Below, piece by piece: positions 37,240 to 50,768 of a DNA stretch of 64,000 bases (position 1 is the first letter of the stretch; every line of letters begins with the position of its first letter). A model generated the notes under the pieces. The model did not search any database. It saw only the letters and a list, made by a program, of their open reading frames with translations, and was not told the origin of the DNA. The DNA comes from Paramacrobiotus metropolitanus (Eukaryota; Tardigrada; Eutardigrada; Parachela; Macrobiotidae): NCBI RefSeq assembly GCF_019649055.1, contig NW_026570462.1, positions 38,849 through 102,848 of the forward strand, written 5' to 3'. The translations under genes were made by a program, and so were the position numbers.

Positions 37240-38496
37240 CGTCTTTTCGCGACTGTTTCTGTAATCTATCATATCTAACATAAAGGCAACAGCGTGTTCG
37301 AATAAAGTGTTAAAAATTTTTGAATTAACTCGATAACTTTGACTTTTACATGAACTTCGATTACTGTACAGTAAATCAAATATATTACTTTCACATCTAC
37401 TTTGTATTAGCTTTAGATAAACTCGCACTTCGAATATGAGTTTTACGTGCATAATTTACTTTGATATAAAGAATGATATGTATCAGTTTTGACTGGTTCT
37501 ATGCCGTAGGATAGGTACTTTCAAATTTCAGGTTGTGAACAAGTTAAGATTATTTTACGAACTTGCTACGGGATGGCCATGATGCCCAAAATTGACACTG
37601 TCGGTTTGCGTATGTTTTAGGAAATTCACTGCTTGTTCCACGTTTCGGACGGCTGTGTCTCGAACGAACTGGCAGTGACAAAAATACCCACAAAAAACCG
37701 CGTGAATGTTATTGTGTATAACGCACACCGTAGCACCATCTTCGAAGCACCAAAAACGCACCACCTGGTCGACGCTGCACGAACAACAGAAGGGTTGTAT
37801 GACTTATATCGACCAAAAACTGCATGATTGAGAACCCATAACCAGCTATATCATAAATGCAGCGAATACTAGACTGCGGACAAACAGCGGTTGCCGGCAC
37901 GATAACAGACGAATAATATCCAATAATTATTCCCGGTCGTAAGGCTCTTAACCAAGTGACCTACTGGGTGGTAGGACCAACGGCGCGATGTGCTGCGCTG
38001 CTCATAATGTTAGATTATTTGTCCTTGTGACCTGCTTTTCACAAAGCGCCTTTAGCAATCTTTTGCTAGTCTGGTGCGTATCCTGCAGACTGTCAGCTAC
38101 TTTGTGCCTAACTGAGCACTGATAAACGAACAGGGAGGAACACATGAAACTTTCAGTGCAGGAACAGAACCAACAGAATTACCAGCATGCGCACAAACTT
38201 GCAATCATCTCTGCGTAGGTTCGCCAGTAACATGTCTCTTAATCTTATGCGCTGCTGCATTAATGAAGCAACAGCATTTTGCAACAGTACATAAAGTGAT
38301 AAGTACCTAGTATATCGAAAGAGGCAGTCGTCGGCGTCTTTACACATACTCGTTCATAATTGCTATTTGTGAACCTGCTTCTTAACGGGCTCGTTTTCGT
38401 TTGCGCTCAAGAGCTGAGCCGTTGGAACTGCACGTTTTGTCGCTTTTGGAAATCTAACGTCTTATATTCACAGTCTTCCCCTCGCGAGCATTTGCA
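37240..38496. other. Intergenic and promoter region of the next family copy
   Basis: No gene seen. The last about 480 bases (from about 38020, GACCTGCTTTTCACAAAGCGCCTTTA) are a degenerate copy of 42520-42936, upstream of the paralogue, and so probably include the family's promoter. Confidence 0.5.
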
Positions 38497-40629
38497 ATGG
38501 ATACGTATGCGTATCCATTCCGAAGACCGAAAAGTGGACCGTGGGAGTTCAACAACGGTACCACGGTAATGGTTTACTGCGAACCCGGTGAATGGTGGTT
38601 GGGATATGTTCAGGACATCGAGGGAGACGAGATGCTCATTGATTTCGATTCCACCGACGCACCCGCAGACTGGGTGCATTCGCGACACATTTGGGCTCAC
38701 CGGCATCTGGATGGTTACACGCAGCAGCAAAACATGGATAATAAAATTAAAAAAGAAGGCAGCGTTGCCGTCCAGGTGGCGCTACGCCGTGGCATGAACG
38801 GACCGTATATTTTTCAACCCGCCCGGATTATTGTACCGACTGTCCAGTTGGGAATGGTTTACGTTGCGCTGGACCACGCGGATGCTTCTCAGGCGCGCAT
38901 GGCTGTCCATTTCTGGCAGGTGGTTGAAAATTCGGCGTTTGATTATTCATCACTTTTCCAGTCTAATGGTAAAGCATTGTATTACCGTAAATACGTCATC
39001 AACATAAAGGATGCCAGTCGCCTGGAACGCTTGGACCTAAAAGCCCTAAGATTGTTTATAAATTCGGCTGCAAATGGTCGGATTGAGAACATAATATACA
39101 GAGACGAGATTACAGAACGTTATTTTGTGAGGCTCCGTGCGAATACGCTTGAGTTTATCTGTGCTCAGCACGAAATTTACAGCGGAAGCTGTTACGACGG
39201 TTCGTCTTGTTGGGAGGCAGATGACTTGATCAACGCGTTTGAGAAGCCGTTGAAGTGGTCCGATGACGATCCTGCACCCGAGCGATTGCTATGGAGAGCC
39301 ATCCTGCCTATAAGAGACGCTGTGCATGAAGAGAGAATCTTCAGATCAGGTATCCGCTACATATTACGTTTTTCTTCTCGTTGCATTATAATGATCTGAG
39401 TCTGTCAAATTGCAGACACGAGAATCGCTCATTTGGCCCATCCTGTGTTAGCTGAAGCGCTGCTCTTTGTGGATGTGCACTCAAAAGCCAGGGCCAAAAG
39501 GTGAATGCGAATTATAAATTATTGCACAAAAATTGCATTAAATAGAATAGCGACGTTACGCACGTTCCTTGTGCAAGAAGTTATCGGTTTAGTTTTGGTT
39601 TTTTCATAACTAGTTTTGTTCGGTAGCAGATTTTTTTATGCGCCGACCGCAGCGCGATCATGTTGAAATCGTGTTGAAATGTGCCCGTTGTGCCGCCATG
39701 TACTAACCGTCTTTTTTTTAAAGGGTCTGTCATTTATGGAAGCAGATTTTATCTGCGACCACAGCTACCCATCACATTGTCATCAGCAGCTATGTGGCCT
39801 TATCATGTCGATATTATCAAGCCTACGGACGAATCTACCAGTTCGCCTGATGTCTAGATCGCGCCGTGACCGCGCATACGAAGAGCAGCTTCACCGATTT
39901 TACTCCCAACACCAGATTCAACTGGATTTCTAAAGTTCTAACGGAAGTGATGATGGTTAGAAAACTTTCGATTCGTGTGATCCACATTCGGGGTGGCTGT
40001 ACATTAACCGGCATGACCATCTGCGAGCACACGAGCGATAAGAACTACGATACAATTGGCCTTGAGGATGATATGAATTATGAATCGGCTGCTTAACGTT
40101 TGTCAGCAGCTGGTAATCAGCGATTATACGATCTACGACATTTCCGCACGATGGACGACATATGCAATTTATATTACATTCCTGAGAAGGTAATGTAAGG
40201 CCAAAATTCCGGATTATAATTCCTCGTCTGGCCTTTCGTTCAAAGGAGACGAGTAACCAGATAATTGAGCGCTTCCTAATTACCGCTGATGATAACAGTC
40301 CGGAAGTCACTCCGGCAATTTATGACACAGTCCAGACTATTTATCAACGATGGGTTGCGACTCTTGCGTATCCGAATGAATGGTTTGCTATCCGCGGTTG
40401 TTTAAAAGTGTAAGTTACGCTGTAATCCAGCCTGATTTTGGCACTTCTTATACATATTCGTATCGCCATTTGTTGCTGGACAATGTCTTCGCTCTCTTTG
40501 TGCAGCTTCAATGGATTTCGATCGGATGATGACGGAGAATCATGGGAAGAAGCTGAATTGCGGAATGTGGGTTTACGTTCGTTTAGCAAGTTGGCTATGT
40601 GGAGTATTGCTGCACTATTTGGAAGTTGA
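38497..40629 (+). pseudogene. Tudor/F-box family copy with premature stop
   Basis: Four exons by conserved splice sites: 38497-39349, 39416-39500, 39724-40409 and 40506-40629. Exon 1 is intact (284 codons) with the Tudor-like N-terminus (GTTVMVYCEPGEWWLGYVQD ... ADWVHSRHIWAH). The F-box spans exons 2-3 (HPVLAEALLFVDVHS then KRVCHLWKQIL). In exon 3 an in-frame TGA at 39848-39850 stands where the paralogue has TGG (Trp), and a further frame disruption lies near 40075-40095. The predicted product would stop just after the F-box. It is either a pseudogene or a truncated Tudor/F-box protein without the C-terminal region. It is a tandem duplicate of the copy at 42937, with exon 1 very similar at DNA level. 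Confidence 0.65.
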
Positions 40630-42936
40630 TGTAAAGAAACATAACGTCTTTCGGCGCTAGTTTCTGCTTAATTCTTTTGGGTGCCCTACTTGCTGCTTAA
40701 TTGTTCTCCTTGTAAGCCGGCAACATGTTTGTATCAACCGTTTTGGGTTGACTGGTTTAGGGTTTAAGTCCTGCTTTTGGCTCGGAATTTTTAAAAATAC
40801 GTGATGATCTCCCGCCGAGGGAGTGCAGCCAGATGCCTGCTGCCACACCAACAAAGTCATCCGGACGATGGCCGGCGGTATTGGTTGAATCAGAGAACTG
40901 CGAACTTGAGTTAAGCATACAGTCTTTCTACCACTGAAATCATATTTCTGTATTCTCATCAAACAGACTTGAGGATTGAAACGTCCAGAAAACGGCTATA
41001 GTCCTGAAAAACATGAGAGCAAATCAAACAGGCCGTTTCCGTGTGGAATTTATGCTTGTTGATTAAAGACCACATGATTAAAGGTCATGGTACCACATAC
41101 CAAAGGCCAAAAACACACAATCGTAGCGCCAAATAAAGTGCTGCAGATCATTAATGCCGCAGGGGAAATCCAGCTGGCAAGCCACCGAAAAAGGCATGTA
41201 CCGCGGTACAATGATACGCCGCATGCGTTGCGCAGACATCTCATGGTATCGGATTGCCGGTTTAGGAAACATCCAGTACTTCCCCAGCAGGCTCCACGCT
41301 TCCATCCCGTTTGCTGACAGCGTTGCAGGCACTCGAATTTGTTCCACGCCGCATAGGCAATATCCAGCAGAAGAGGGGTGTTGCCGTCGATGCGGCTGCA
41401 TTGAAGCCGGACTTTAGGGTCGGGAGGATGCCCAGAGAATTCAGACAGCCTGTCGGGATTCTTCTTCGCGTGCATTTATACCGCATCTACGATCAGGCGC
41501 CAAGCTGCAGGCATAACATGAACTGCAATGAATATTTTAATGTTTGAAATTAATAAATAATCAAAAACCTGCTTCAACCGAAACTGATTCTTGATATTGT
41601 TGAATGCTTCAACCAAAACTGATTCTTGATATTGTTATCGCGTTTTTGGAAATAAAAAGACACACATCAAAAACCTATTAATAAGCAATACATCAATACT
41701 GCTTTTATCTGTTGTAAGCGCATAAAGGAGTGCATGCACACCGCCAGATTCAACGTGTTACGATGCCAGCATCCTGGAGTGTACTTTGGACCAGCGTGTG
41801 GATCGGACAAGTTCGGTGCCTGTGTGAATGGACCCTTTACGGCGTGTGTGATTAGTGGAGTATTGCCTGTGTATTGTGGCTTGTTTATGTTAAAGACGTT
41901 GCTCTGTGCTGTGCATGACTGAGAATGATTGATTACTCTATTTTGTTGCACTTCTGTCTGTCTTTAGCCGATCGCATCTTGTTATTGTAGCCAATGTCCA
42001 TTCGGAATATTCCTGTTGTTCTCTTGTTCTATGTAGACTATGTTGTGGTTAGTATATATAGAGCGCGGAGCTGTAAGAAAGTCAGTTCAATAAACGATTA
42101 TTCGTTTTCCTTAGCGTGCGTCTGCGCAGCGTATGTTAGGGTTATATCAAACGTAAGGCCAATAAAATAATTCCGACGATGGAAACACTAATGAAATTTT
42201 CAGACAAAAGTTACTCATAGTCATATCGGTAGTGTTCGTGACTGAGCTGATTTCTTGCATAACAGTTTCTGCCTTCAAAAAGGAAACTGTGTACCATGTT
42301 ACGGCTGCATTTATCACTGATTTTTTCAAGCGTTGTTTGCATGGGTATGAGTGACATGCTTTGTAACCAACAAAATTTTCTGTAACAATGACCCTATATT
42401 AATATTACGGTGCATAGATTGTCAAGCATTTTTACGATTAAGGTTGTTGAAAACTTCGTGTCATCGTCATTTTCGCAGAGTTTTACTGTGCTACTTATAA
42501 TGTCAAATCGTTTGACCTCCTGACCTGTTTTTCACAAAGCGCCTTTAACATTCTCTTTTTCTGTCTCGAGTCTTCAGCAGACTGTCAGCTTTAAGAACCA
42601 ACATTGCATGCGCACACACTTGCAGTCATCCGTGCGCAGATTCGTGAGTAACAGGGATCTTTTTCTGATGCGCTGCAGCAGAACTCGCTGCAGAAGTGGA
42701 GCAACAACATTTTTGAAACACCCAGCTGGAGAGCAGCAACGGAAACCAGTCGGAATACAGCAACTGTGGAGTGCGTCGGTGTCTCATCATACTGATAAAT
42801 ATTTGTAAATTTAATTTTTTACGAGCTCGTTTGCTGTTCATGAGTTCAGCCGTTGGAACTGCAACTTCTGTGGCTTTCGCAGATCTAAACGTTTCCCATT
42901 CAATATTCACAGTTTTCGTTCTCGCGAGCATTTGCA
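40630..42936. other. Intergenic; degenerate repeats and gene fragments
   Basis: The start (to about 41065) is part of the duplicated unit shared with 45013-45320. At about 40950-41065 is a repeat also seen at 45270-45320 and 63817-63925 (a variant of GTGTTCTCATCGAACA, then AAATCAAACAGGCCGTTTCCGTG). At 41080-41480 the minus strand has a frame-broken, protein-like stretch with an ankyrin-like DGNTPLLLDIAYAAWN; its DNA recurs in pieces at 46386-46500 and 47090-47170. A 34-bp direct repeat lies at 41571-41638. Confidence 0.45.
41930..42150 (+). other. Possible solo LTR / promoter with TATA box
   Basis: TATATATAGAGCGCGGAGC at about 42053 is followed 40 bases later by AATAAA (about 42090), the compact TATA-to-poly(A) spacing typical of short retroelement LTRs. 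I cannot define its ends or a target duplication, so this is only a suggestion. Confidence 0.25.
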
Positions 42937-45320
42937 ATGGCATTGGAAACGTATGCGTATCCATTCCGAAGACCGAAAAGTGGGCCTTGGGAGTTCAACA
43001 ACGGCACAACGGTAATGGTTTACTGCGAACCCGGCGAGTGGTGGTTGGGATATATTCAGGACATCGAGGGAGACGAGATGCTCATTGATTTCGATTCCAC
43101 CGACGCACCCGCAGTCTGGGTTCATTCGCGGCATATTTGGGCTCACCGGCATCTGGATGGTTACACGCAGCAGCAAAACATTGATAGCGAAATCCGAGAA
43201 AATGGTAGCGTTGCCGTCCAAGTGGCGCTACGCCGTGACATAAATGGACCGTATATTTTTCAACCCGCCGGGATAATTGTTCCGACTGTCAAGTTGGGAA
43301 TGGTTTACGTTGAGCTGGACCACGCGGATGCTTCTCAGGCGCGCTTGGCTGTGCATTTTTGGCAGGTTGTCGAGAATTCGGCATTTGATTATGCACCACT
43401 CTTTGAATCAAATGGTACAGCGTTGTATTTTCGAAAATTCGTTATCCCAATACAGAATTCCAGTCGCCTCGTATGCCTGGACCTAAAATCTGTGAGATTG
43501 CTTATTAATTCGGCTGCATATGGTCGGATGGAAGACAACGTGTACACCGACGAGATTACTGGACGTTATTTTGTGAGGCTCCGTGGGAATACGCTGATGT
43601 TTATGTGTGCTCAGCATGAACTGTGCAGCGGAAGCTGTTATGGCGGTGCGTCTAGCTGGGAGAAAGTCGACATGATCAACGCTTTTGAGAAATGGTGGCA
43701 GTGGTCTCATGACGACGCTGCAGCCGGGCGTCTGTTATGGGGGGCTTCGCTGTATATAAAAGATGCTGTTCATGAAGAAAGGATGTTTACAACAGGTAAC
43801 CCGTATAAATTACGTTTGTTTTCTCATTGGACCGTTCTGATACAAATCTCTCAAACTGCAGATGCGAGAATCGCTCACTTGGCACAACCCGTGCTAGCTG
43901 AAACTCTGCTCTTTCTGGATGTACATTCCCAAGCCAGGATTAAAATGTGAATGCAAATTAAATGTTAGTCCAAGAAAATCACAGTAGGAGTTGTGGAATT
44001 ATACGCGTTGTGCATACAGTTCTCGATTAAGGTCTCGTTTTTTTCTTACTACAGTATTATCTTTTGTTTCCAGGGTCTGCCATTTTTGGAGGCAGCTGTT
44101 ATCCACGGCCACAGCCAGCTACCATATTATCATCAGCAGCTACAGTATATGGCCTTGTCAAGCCAATTTGATCACCCCGGTTACGGTCGGGTCTATCAGT
44201 TCGCTTGGTGTCTAGATCATGCTGTGACCGCGCAGACACAGAGCATCAGCTTTACCGATTTTACTCGTAATACCAGATTCCATTTGATCAGTAACATGCT
44301 GACCGAACTAATGATCGTTAGAAAAACTCAGCTTCGTGTCATCCACATTCGGGGTGGTTGGTCGCACACCGGCCTGACCATTCGCCAAAGGACGGTCGAT
44401 AGTAACTATGATACTATCGGCCTTGACGATGATTTGTACCGCCTCCTTAATGTTTGTCAGGAGCTTGTTATTAGCGAGTTTACAATTGTCGACATTTCCA
44501 GCACGATGGACGACATATGCAACATGTACGACCTTTCGCAGAAGGCGGGCCGTGGGAACGGGTCCGAACTCCAGGTTATAATTTCCCGTTTGGTCTTCCG
44601 CTCAACCGAGACTGTTTACCAGATATTTGTGCGTTTCCTGATTACCGCTGACGATAACTGTCCTGATGTCACTCCAACGGTTCATGACACTTTCCAGGCT
44701 ATTTATCGACGATGGATTGCGAGTTTAGCGTATCCAAACGAATGGTTTGCTATCCGTGGTTGCTTGAAAGTGTATGCTACATATATCTACCACCTGATTT
44801 CTGCACATCGTAATTCATAAACATATTCGATAAATTTTGAATCGAAAATTGTCGCGAAACGGTTCACACTGTTTACGCTGTATTTTAGTTTTAATGGATT
44901 TCGATCGGATAATGGCGGAGAAGCATGGGAGGAAGCCGATCTGCGGAAAGTGGATTTACATTCGTTTAGCAAGTTGGCAATGTGGAGTATTGCTGCACTG
45001 TTCGGAAGTTAATGTAACGTGTTAGCGTCGTTGTGCTAACTTTTGCAGTTCACTGTTTTTCTCATTCGCCGGCATTATGTTTGTATCCAGTGTTAGCAAG
45101 TTCTGGATTGATTAGGTTCTTGTGTTCAAGTCCAATTTTTCGCTCTGAATTTTTAAAATACACACAGGGGTGAGTGCAGACAGGCGTTTGCTCTTGGACC
45201 AATAAAATAAATCCGACGATGGCCGGCGAGCTGAATCAGAGAATTTGTACTTTTAAAACTAAATTCTTATTCCAGTGTTCTCGTCAAACAGTTGTAAGAA
45301 TTGAAACCGCCTGAAAAACA
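42500..45320. repeat. Tandem segmental duplication (second copy of 38020-41065)
   Basis: The family copies at 38497 and 42937 share upstream DNA (TTTTCACAAAGCGCCTTTA), all introns by position, and about 400 bp of downstream DNA (GCCGGC...ATGTTTGTATC, CGATGGCCGGCG). This shows one duplication of a unit of about 3 kb, separated now by about 1.5 kb of other sequence. Confidence 0.65.
42937..45012 (+). pseudogene. Tudor/F-box family copy with frameshift in exon 3
   Basis: Exons 42937-43795, 43862-43946, 44074-44771 and 44889-45012, same splice positions and lengths as the copy at 38497. Exon 1 has the Tudor-like module and a second beta segment (VALRRDINGPYIFQPAG). The F-box reads HPVLAE-like 'QPVLAETLLFLDVHSQ' then MVCHFWRQLL. 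In the spliced frame exon 3 stops at TAG 44213-44215. Relative to the other copy it has an 8-base length difference near 44130-44190; from there another frame is open to the end of exon 3 and joins exon 4 in phase. The gene is therefore one frameshift from intact, either a young pseudogene, a sequencing error or a truncated protein. Confidence 0.65.
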
Positions 45321-48300
45321 AGAATAATTCCAAATTTATGTACGTTGCAAAAATTCCTGCTTTCCCGCACTTGCAAACAGTTGCCTGCATTATTTTATGA
45401 CATCGTGTAGCCAAACGATTCGTTTATACTGGCGGGAAAACCGTTTGTGCGCGCAGCGTCCGACTGGAGAGTTATGCCAGAAAATTCCGAAAGTTTAAAA
45501 GCACTCAGGTGTGCTAAAAGCCTCGTTATGGACTGATCTTCTTCGAATTGTAGCGTTTCAAAATTTGGTATTTTTTCTAATTCCTAAGCAAAGATTTTTA
45601 AGTATAAGTGGGACTTACAATGAAACTTACCACACCGCCACACACTCGAGTCCACTAAAAAAGGTTGCGTATTTGATGTCGCCGCCCTTATACAGCTGTT
45701 TGCGATTACACTTTGAAATCCAATTTATCGTTAGCTTTTCACTGGGATCTTGTGCGCCAAACTGTTTTCACACCAATGTATAAAAGTAAGTCACTTGGGT
45801 GCAAAATGCCATTTTTTGCTTCCGTAACGGCCAGACAGACATATGGTACGTACAATTTTTACTGTAACTTCGCCTGAATTAGAAGACTTTCACTGCTCTA
45901 TGGTCGACAATAAGAAACTAGTAGCAATCGTTCATATAAAATCTCCGCAATCGACAATTACCGATTAAAAACTATATCCATTCACAGGAGCTTCTTGTGA
46001 AATCAACAAAAGGACTAATTCTAACTACACCATCTGAATTATATTAATACGGAACACATGGTAAGGCAGTTTACTATATCTGTGGTTCTGTCTCGTGGTT
46101 ATCCGGAAAAGAGGAAACTATCTCTAAACTGCGCGGAAGTGGGGGTGAACTTACAACAACCGCTTTACGGTTTCGGAGCGCGCCCATCGCTCCAACTGGC
46201 CGCCGGTTTGCTCCGCCAGGGCACTTGAAGCGTCAGCGTACAGCGTGGAGGCGCAGTACTAGAGGCCGTCAGAGCTGGTTATTTTCGTGGTGTTGGTGTG
46301 GATCATCAGTGTCAACCGGTAGGTGTGAATTCAGGACGATGCCGGGTGTCCGGGACCAGAAGACGCCGTCTTAGCGTCAGATAAAGTGCTGTTGAAGGAT
46401 CAGGGCCGCACGGAAAATCCAGCTGACAATGTACCGCGGCACTTTAACACGCGGCATGCGATGCGCAAACACCTTGTGGCATCTGGTCGCCTCGGGCTGC
46501 CGCCGCTCTCTCGGCCCTCTTCCGACCCTTCAGGTCATATACTATAACGATCCAGCCTGAACGAGACGATAAGCCGGGCGTCTATGGCCGGCCTGACGCA
46601 GCCGAATAATGTCGTGTGGAAACACCAAGGTCACCTGTTAGCCGCCTTAGAGAGAGCTATCTTAAGTCAATATTGTAGCCGTACAAATAAGATCTGTAGT
46701 GTTACAGTAATGATGATGAGCATTTCATTGGTGCTAGTTGAAGCGGAAAACATCTGAATGTGTACTTGTACGAATCTTCACTTTTATCGTGGATTTCTAG
46801 ACTGGTTTGGGAAATGTCTAACTGATCTAAAATCATTCTTGCTCTTGCCCTTGCCCCGTTCTTCCATTGTTTTCAGCTGAATAAAATGTGTGCGTACGCG
46901 TTGACAATGTGTTCCGTTGCCGGCTTTCGTTAAGAGTTAATTACATAAGCGATCTTAAAGTAATTCGTTAACACCACCAGAACTTCCGATCGTGGTACGG
47001 GTGGATTAACCCAATCCACTAGAGACAGCTTAGAAGTTGTCATTGCAATAAAGCCGCAATATCATGACCTTCAGTTCGAATGCTTGCGGCGCTGTCCGCA
47101 AGGCGGGATGGAAGCGTGGTGTCTGCTGGAGAGCACTGGGTGTTTCATAAACGGGATTCTTCTTCTTGTGCATTAATACCCATCTAAGCTGCAGGCGTAA
47201 CGGTAACACGCACTTTAATACATATTCTAATGCTTTGAATTCATAGATTATCATTGATAAACTCGTCGATAACAAAAAAAGCAAAATGTGATCATTTATC
47301 TACATTATGGGGAGGATACAGTTATGATTCTTTTGGCGCAAAATGCTTCCCCCAGTTTGCAGAGGGGGTTGCACTTGTGCCAGAAAACTGGAAAGTGTTA
47401 CATAAGATAAACTAGGAAAAACAATTAGAAACCTACTATCACAGATTTCGTTGTTCCTTAACATTCCGATCTGCAAGAAAAGACAGCTGTTGTTCTACTG
47501 GAATCAGTGCATTATTTCAATTATTAGTGCTGCCGTATTACACATTCTTCGTCAAAGCGCGTTTGTCCGGTACAACATTCGAGTTAATGTTATCTTGGGA
47601 TAAGATTTCCGTCTTTTAGAAAATTTTTTGCATGTTTAGTAATGCAGGCAGCAGACTGAAGACTGCAGAAAGGCCCTTACAAGGGCTACATTGTTAAAAT
47701 CCAAGCTGAAAACTGTAGAAATAAGTGCATAAGTAAGGCTTTCTTGAGCATATATACCAGTTAATCGCGCAGATATCCTTAGGGTAATAATGAACGGAAA
47801 CTGATCTATGATTTACACCAAAACCGCAGTAACAACAGCAGCCAGATGTGGGGCGGGCCTTGTGGGCCTTACAATTTGCCTGAAATGCATGCACTCTGCA
47901 TGCATATGCCGGCGAAAATGCCGGCTACGGTGCATCAATTCGTGTTATCGTTTAACCGGAACTTTCCAAAAGTCGGTGCGGTTTATATTAATTTTGTAGT
48001 CTCTAGGATCGCTGACTTTGAATGGTCGTTATACCAACTACACCGTCTGTCACTCGTGCTTCGGGAAGCGGAATATTAACGAAAATCAATAACTGAATCA
48101 ATCTGTTTTAATTACCAACACTTCTGTCAAATACAGATGCTATTCGATTCGGAGAATATATGGCATATCAAGGCGTAATAACAGTATATCACCACTAGGC
48201 AGAATGATTGTTTCATGTTTACATTCTGTTTAAGTGCCGGCTCAGCATAATTTAGTGACATTTGCTTAGGTGCACTCCGTCAGTTCGTTTGACACTGCAG

Positions 48301-49377
48301 TTTACCCCTTTAGGGGAGCGTGCCGGCCCACTGCCGGTACAGTACATATATGGTACCGAATTACGAAAAATCATGTACGAAAGCTTGTAGCGTTTTGCAC
48401 TCAACCAGGTGTCTACCATGTTTTTGAAATGAAGTCTATTTAAAATTAATCAAGGGTGTTTATAAACTTTAGAAAATAATTTTAAAATTTTAGTTTCAAT
48501 TTGCAAAATAAGTGTTTGGGAATGCAAGAAAGCGAAAGTTTTGGAACGTGCACCATTGCAGTAAAATTTGGTATCATGTACCGGCCCACTTCCCTTGACA
48601 ATGGCCATTCCCACTTCTCTTGACAATGGCTACCCGGCATGCTGCGACGGCACCGGACAGCTGCAGCTAGGTCCCCACTGGCTACCGGTACATGCACTTG
48701 TCCATGCTTCGGAAAGAGTACGCGCCTGTATCGCTGTCCTTTAAGGAACTGAATACAGAGCAAGTGCACCCACCGTACGACATCCCCTAAGGATGGAGCG
48801 TTGGTTTGACACCACCCATTTCAGTGACTTCACCATACATAAAAAATGGCGATCCGGCGCGAAAGATTCTGCATCAAGAAGCGTTCACACATACTGCCGT
48901 CAGAGATACAAAATCTTGAAAATAAAAATCAATAACATGTCGGGCCCGGCTAGCTGATACTCACTTAGAACATTTCCTTACTCCCGCACGACTATGTCTT
49001 TCTCTGTTTGCTAGTTAAACCGTAATACAAACACTTTAAAGCGAGCCGAAACACAAAATTGATTTTCTCCCGGGAAACACAATCCTATCAAAGCGTTCCA
49101 ACTGAAAAACTTTCAGCTTGATATAAAACATACACTGCCAGAACAGACTGATTTCCTGTGCCATTTCCCCGGCTTCAGTCTTTTTATTGCCCTTTCGACG
49201 ATGCTCTCTAAGATTGCTAATGATAGAAGCACTTTCATCTAGATGCAAGCACTTTCATCTGTAGATACAATTGTTTTTTTTATTAGAAATTTTTGGGTGG
49301 AGTTTTTCCTCCATCTGCGCCAAAAACGAGAATAGTCGCAATACGATTTGGAAAGATGACGACGTCTACACGATGCC
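45321..49377. other. Gene-poor region; degenerate repeats only
   Basis: No splice-supported gene found. 46386-46500 and 47090-47230 are diverged copies (the second partly inverted) of pieces of 41080-41560. At 48586-48637 CCCACTTCCCTTGACAATGGC is tandemly duplicated with one change. The frame at 47900-48079 (ending SLYQLHRLSLVLREAEY) looks protein-like but lacks support. The rest shows nothing I can name. Confidence 0.4.
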
Positions 49378-49665
49378 ATGCAATACGCAGTTATGGATAA
49401 AATTGTCGCATTGGAATTGCAGTTCGATGATTTTGTCCATGACCGTGTGTTGCGTGGCTGCCGTGGCATGGTACCGCCTCATATCGTTAGCATTTTTCGT
49501 TCGACTTGTCCTTGGCCTTCGGGCCGTTCCAAGCATGAGCTAGGTGCCGAAGATTTTGGCGGCCTTTGGAAACGTCTTCGCGGCAAAACGAGGTCAGCAG
49601 CCTCCAACTGGCCGTCAAATCGGAAACGGAAGAGATCGTGTATAAAGGAGGCTCTCCATTACTGA
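49378..49665 (+). CDS. Hypothetical 95-aa ORF
   Basis: ATG ORF with a plausible helical start (AVMDKIVALELQFDDFVHD) and a basic end (NRKRKRSCIKEALHY). No family is recognised. A minus-strand ORF of similar length overlaps it, so chance is not excluded. Confidence 0.2.
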   Translation: MQYAVMDKIVALELQFDDFVHDRVLRGCRGMVPPHIVSIFRSTCPWPSGRSKHELGAEDFGGLWKRLRGKTRSAASNWPSNRKRKRSCIKEALHY

Positions 49666-49745
49666 ATCGAAAATCTGATTACAGTGCTTGCTGAGCACAG
49701 TGCTCTCTGCTTCTCAGTCACCGGATGCTCGATTGCCACCGCAAA

Positions 49746-49847
49746 GATTTCATACAATTATATGATTAAATATAATTATATGAAATCTTTTATGCTCTTT
49801 TCCCACAATATGGTCCAAGCTTATAAGCTTGGACAATATTTTGGAAA
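49746..49847. repeat. Two adjacent AT-rich hairpins
   Basis: AGATTTCATACAATTATATG faces its near-complement CATATAATTATATTTAATC-type arm ending GAAATCT (about 49746-49789). About 24 bases on, GGTCCAAGCTTATAAGCTTGGAC (about 49817-49839) is another palindrome flanked by AATAT/AATATT. Confidence 0.6.
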
Positions 49848-49965
49848 ACGAGCAACTGCTTCCAACGGATGCTTGAAAAAATGCAGAAAAAAGCAAAGTA
49901 AGTGGAACTATGTTTTTAATATGATTAAGTGCAAGGGACGATAATAATGTTGTAAATTTTTTATA

Positions 49966-50060
49966 TATTCATTTTTTTACAATTGTTATTTTTTTACAAT
50001 TGTACAGTAATTTTTTTTACAATTGTCATTTTTTACCATTGATTTTTTACAATTGTCTTT
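49966..50060. repeat. Low-complexity TTTTTTACAATTGT repeats
   Basis: Five to six irregular copies of a T-run followed by ACAATTGT. Not associated with a gene. Confidence 0.7.
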
Positions 50061-50768
50061 TGCGGTATAATAATTGTCTTAAACATTCTACCGGTTCCGA
50101 AAAGCCTTATTTTTAAGATAGGATTCTTAGATAAATAAGACCCGCTTCCTTCTTACTTAATCCGTGCACATTGCCTATGCAGGTCCCATAGGCTGCCCTT
50201 AACTGGTTTAAATTTTCGTACGAATCACTGCTAAAATTGGAACCCTGTTTTTTTACGAACGCTATCCGACGTGAGTGCAGCAGAAGTAAAGCGCAGGCCA
50301 TGTGGGAGCGCGAGGGAGATGTTAGAGAAGCATTGTTTGGGTATTATGCAGAGCCAAAACAAATGCAATCTTACTACTAATTGTCACAAAAACCAATGAA
50401 AGCGGCATATAAAAAACATACACTGTCGCGCTTTTTGTACTGCTGTTTAACACTGAAAATATAATATATATTTAATCTATCATGATTTTATTCAAGAAAA
50501 ATACAAAATCAAATAATACCAGTTCAAGACAGCCGTCGTAATGACATCAGTTAAATCATAACATCATGTAACATCATAACATCGAGAGGAAAAATTTGTA
50601 TTGTAATTATAACTATAAGTACTCCACAAAATCAATTCGATAACATTAACCACCACTATAATACAAGAAGCGGAATCGCATTGCTCTCTAATTAAAGCGA
50701 TATCGGGCGCAACAATCAACATACTATTTAATAAAACAAAAGAAAATTACCAGATTCGGATAGAAACA

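Noticed and set aside
41050-41475. Minus-strand 141-codon ORF as an intact ankyrin-type gene
   Set aside because: Protein-like pieces are spread over three frames and its DNA recurs in fragments elsewhere, so it is at most a relic.
47030-48079. ORFs at 47030-47284 and 47808-48079
   Set aside because: The first is part of a degenerate repeat; the second is protein-like for about 45 residues only and lacks splice or family support.
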